Position numbers and translations under genes: made by a program
Shown: positions 63,931-64,000 of the stretch, in pieces
Layout of the letters: the number at the start of each line of letters is the position of its first letter
How positions within the stretch are numbered: position 1 is the stretch's first letter
Assembly (NCBI RefSeq): GCF_042219825.1
Contig: NZ_JBHJHQ010000007.1
Span: 271,395-335,394, forward strand
DNA from: JBHJHP01 sp042219825
GTDB lineage: Bacteria; Bacteroidota; Bacteroidia; Bacteroidales; UBA5342
Direction of reading: 5' to 3'
Length of the DNA: 64,000 nt
The notes under the pieces: model-generated
What the model saw: only the letters and a program-made list of their open reading frames with translations
Database searches by the model: none
What the model was told of the DNA's origin: nothing

Positions 63931-64000
63931 ACAACGAAGAGTTTGATCCTGGCTCAGGATGAACGCTAGCGACAGGCCTAACACATGCAAGTCGAGCGGG
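63931..64000 (+). rRNA. 16S ribosomal RNA, 5' end (runs off window)
   Basis: The universal primer site AGAGTTTGATCCTGGCTCAG is at 63938-63957, followed by GATGAACGCTAGCGACAGGC, CTAACACATGCAAGTCGAG; the GCTAGCGACAGGC wording is that of Bacteroidota. Only about 70 bases are in the window; the exact 5' end is estimated. Confidence 0.97.

Overview
The window comes from a member of the Bacteroidota, most likely a free-living polysaccharide degrader of the Marinilabiliales/Prolixibacteraceae type. The evidence is the set of Bacteroidota-typical families (DUF4249, DUF4861, DUF6250, TonB receptors with a carboxypeptidase-like N-terminus), type IX secretion tails on two pectin lyases, TAnnTTTG-type -7 promoter elements, the acpP-fabF-rnc order, and a 16S rRNA start at the right edge. 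The species assignment is inference; no database was searched.

Layout. 1-950: the end of an SDR epimerase overlapping cobA (uroporphyrinogen-III methyltransferase). 950-2349: an intact IS200/IS605-like Y1 transposase flanked on each side by a pair of 210-bp, hairpin-rich repeat units. 2430-10806: a pectin/rhamnogalacturonan block (six-hairpin glycosidase-like lipoprotein, DUF4861 and DUF6250 lipoproteins, PL9 lyase with T9SS tail, GH78 rhamnosidase). 10971-19881: a tightly packed, visibly more A+T-rich seven-gene island with a PLP-decarboxylase-like protein lacking the Schiff-base lysine, two GNAT/FemAB-like acyltransferases and four consecutive B12-binding radical SAM enzymes. This is the best candidate for an undescribed biosynthetic system. 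20018-31142: a secreted lipase-like protein, then more pectin genes (GH28, DUF6929-like, GH29, PL1 with T9SS-like tail, GH127) with a HAD phosphatase on the other strand. No SusC/SusD pair is present in the window.

31202-38992: tRNA-Lys(CTT) and conserved genes on the minus strand (PpiD-like foldase, NhaD-like antiporter, lepA, aldo/keto reductase, fabD). 39116-40210: a PL10 pectate lyase. 40395-49836: small metabolic and membrane genes (YdcZ, GNAT, nitroreductase, DUF1330, a DUF7010 gene split by an in-frame TGA, a membrane-anchored AraC regulator, DUF4260, TonB receptor, DUF4249, DUF4386). Two pairs of promoters in this part share operator-like repeats: a TTCCGAAC family flanking the AraC gene, and a GTCCGAC direct repeat with 22-bp period. 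49923-54787: DoxX, OsmC, rnc, fabF, acpP, purN and an outer-membrane-like protein. 54794-59708: a fused two-domain esterase, a GH3 glucosidase and a second esterase, which look like the de-esterification and final hydrolysis arm of the same plant-polysaccharide metabolism. 59915-63356: two histidine kinases, one carrying two N-terminal receiver domains. 63357-64000: tandem rRNA promoters, leader and the first 70 bases of 16S rRNA.

Together, PL1/PL9/PL10 and GH28 would cut pectin backbones, GH78, GH127 and GH29 would remove rhamnose, arabinofuranose and fucose, and the esterases would strip acetyl or feruloyl groups. The radical SAM island sits inside this catabolic block without an obvious functional link to it.
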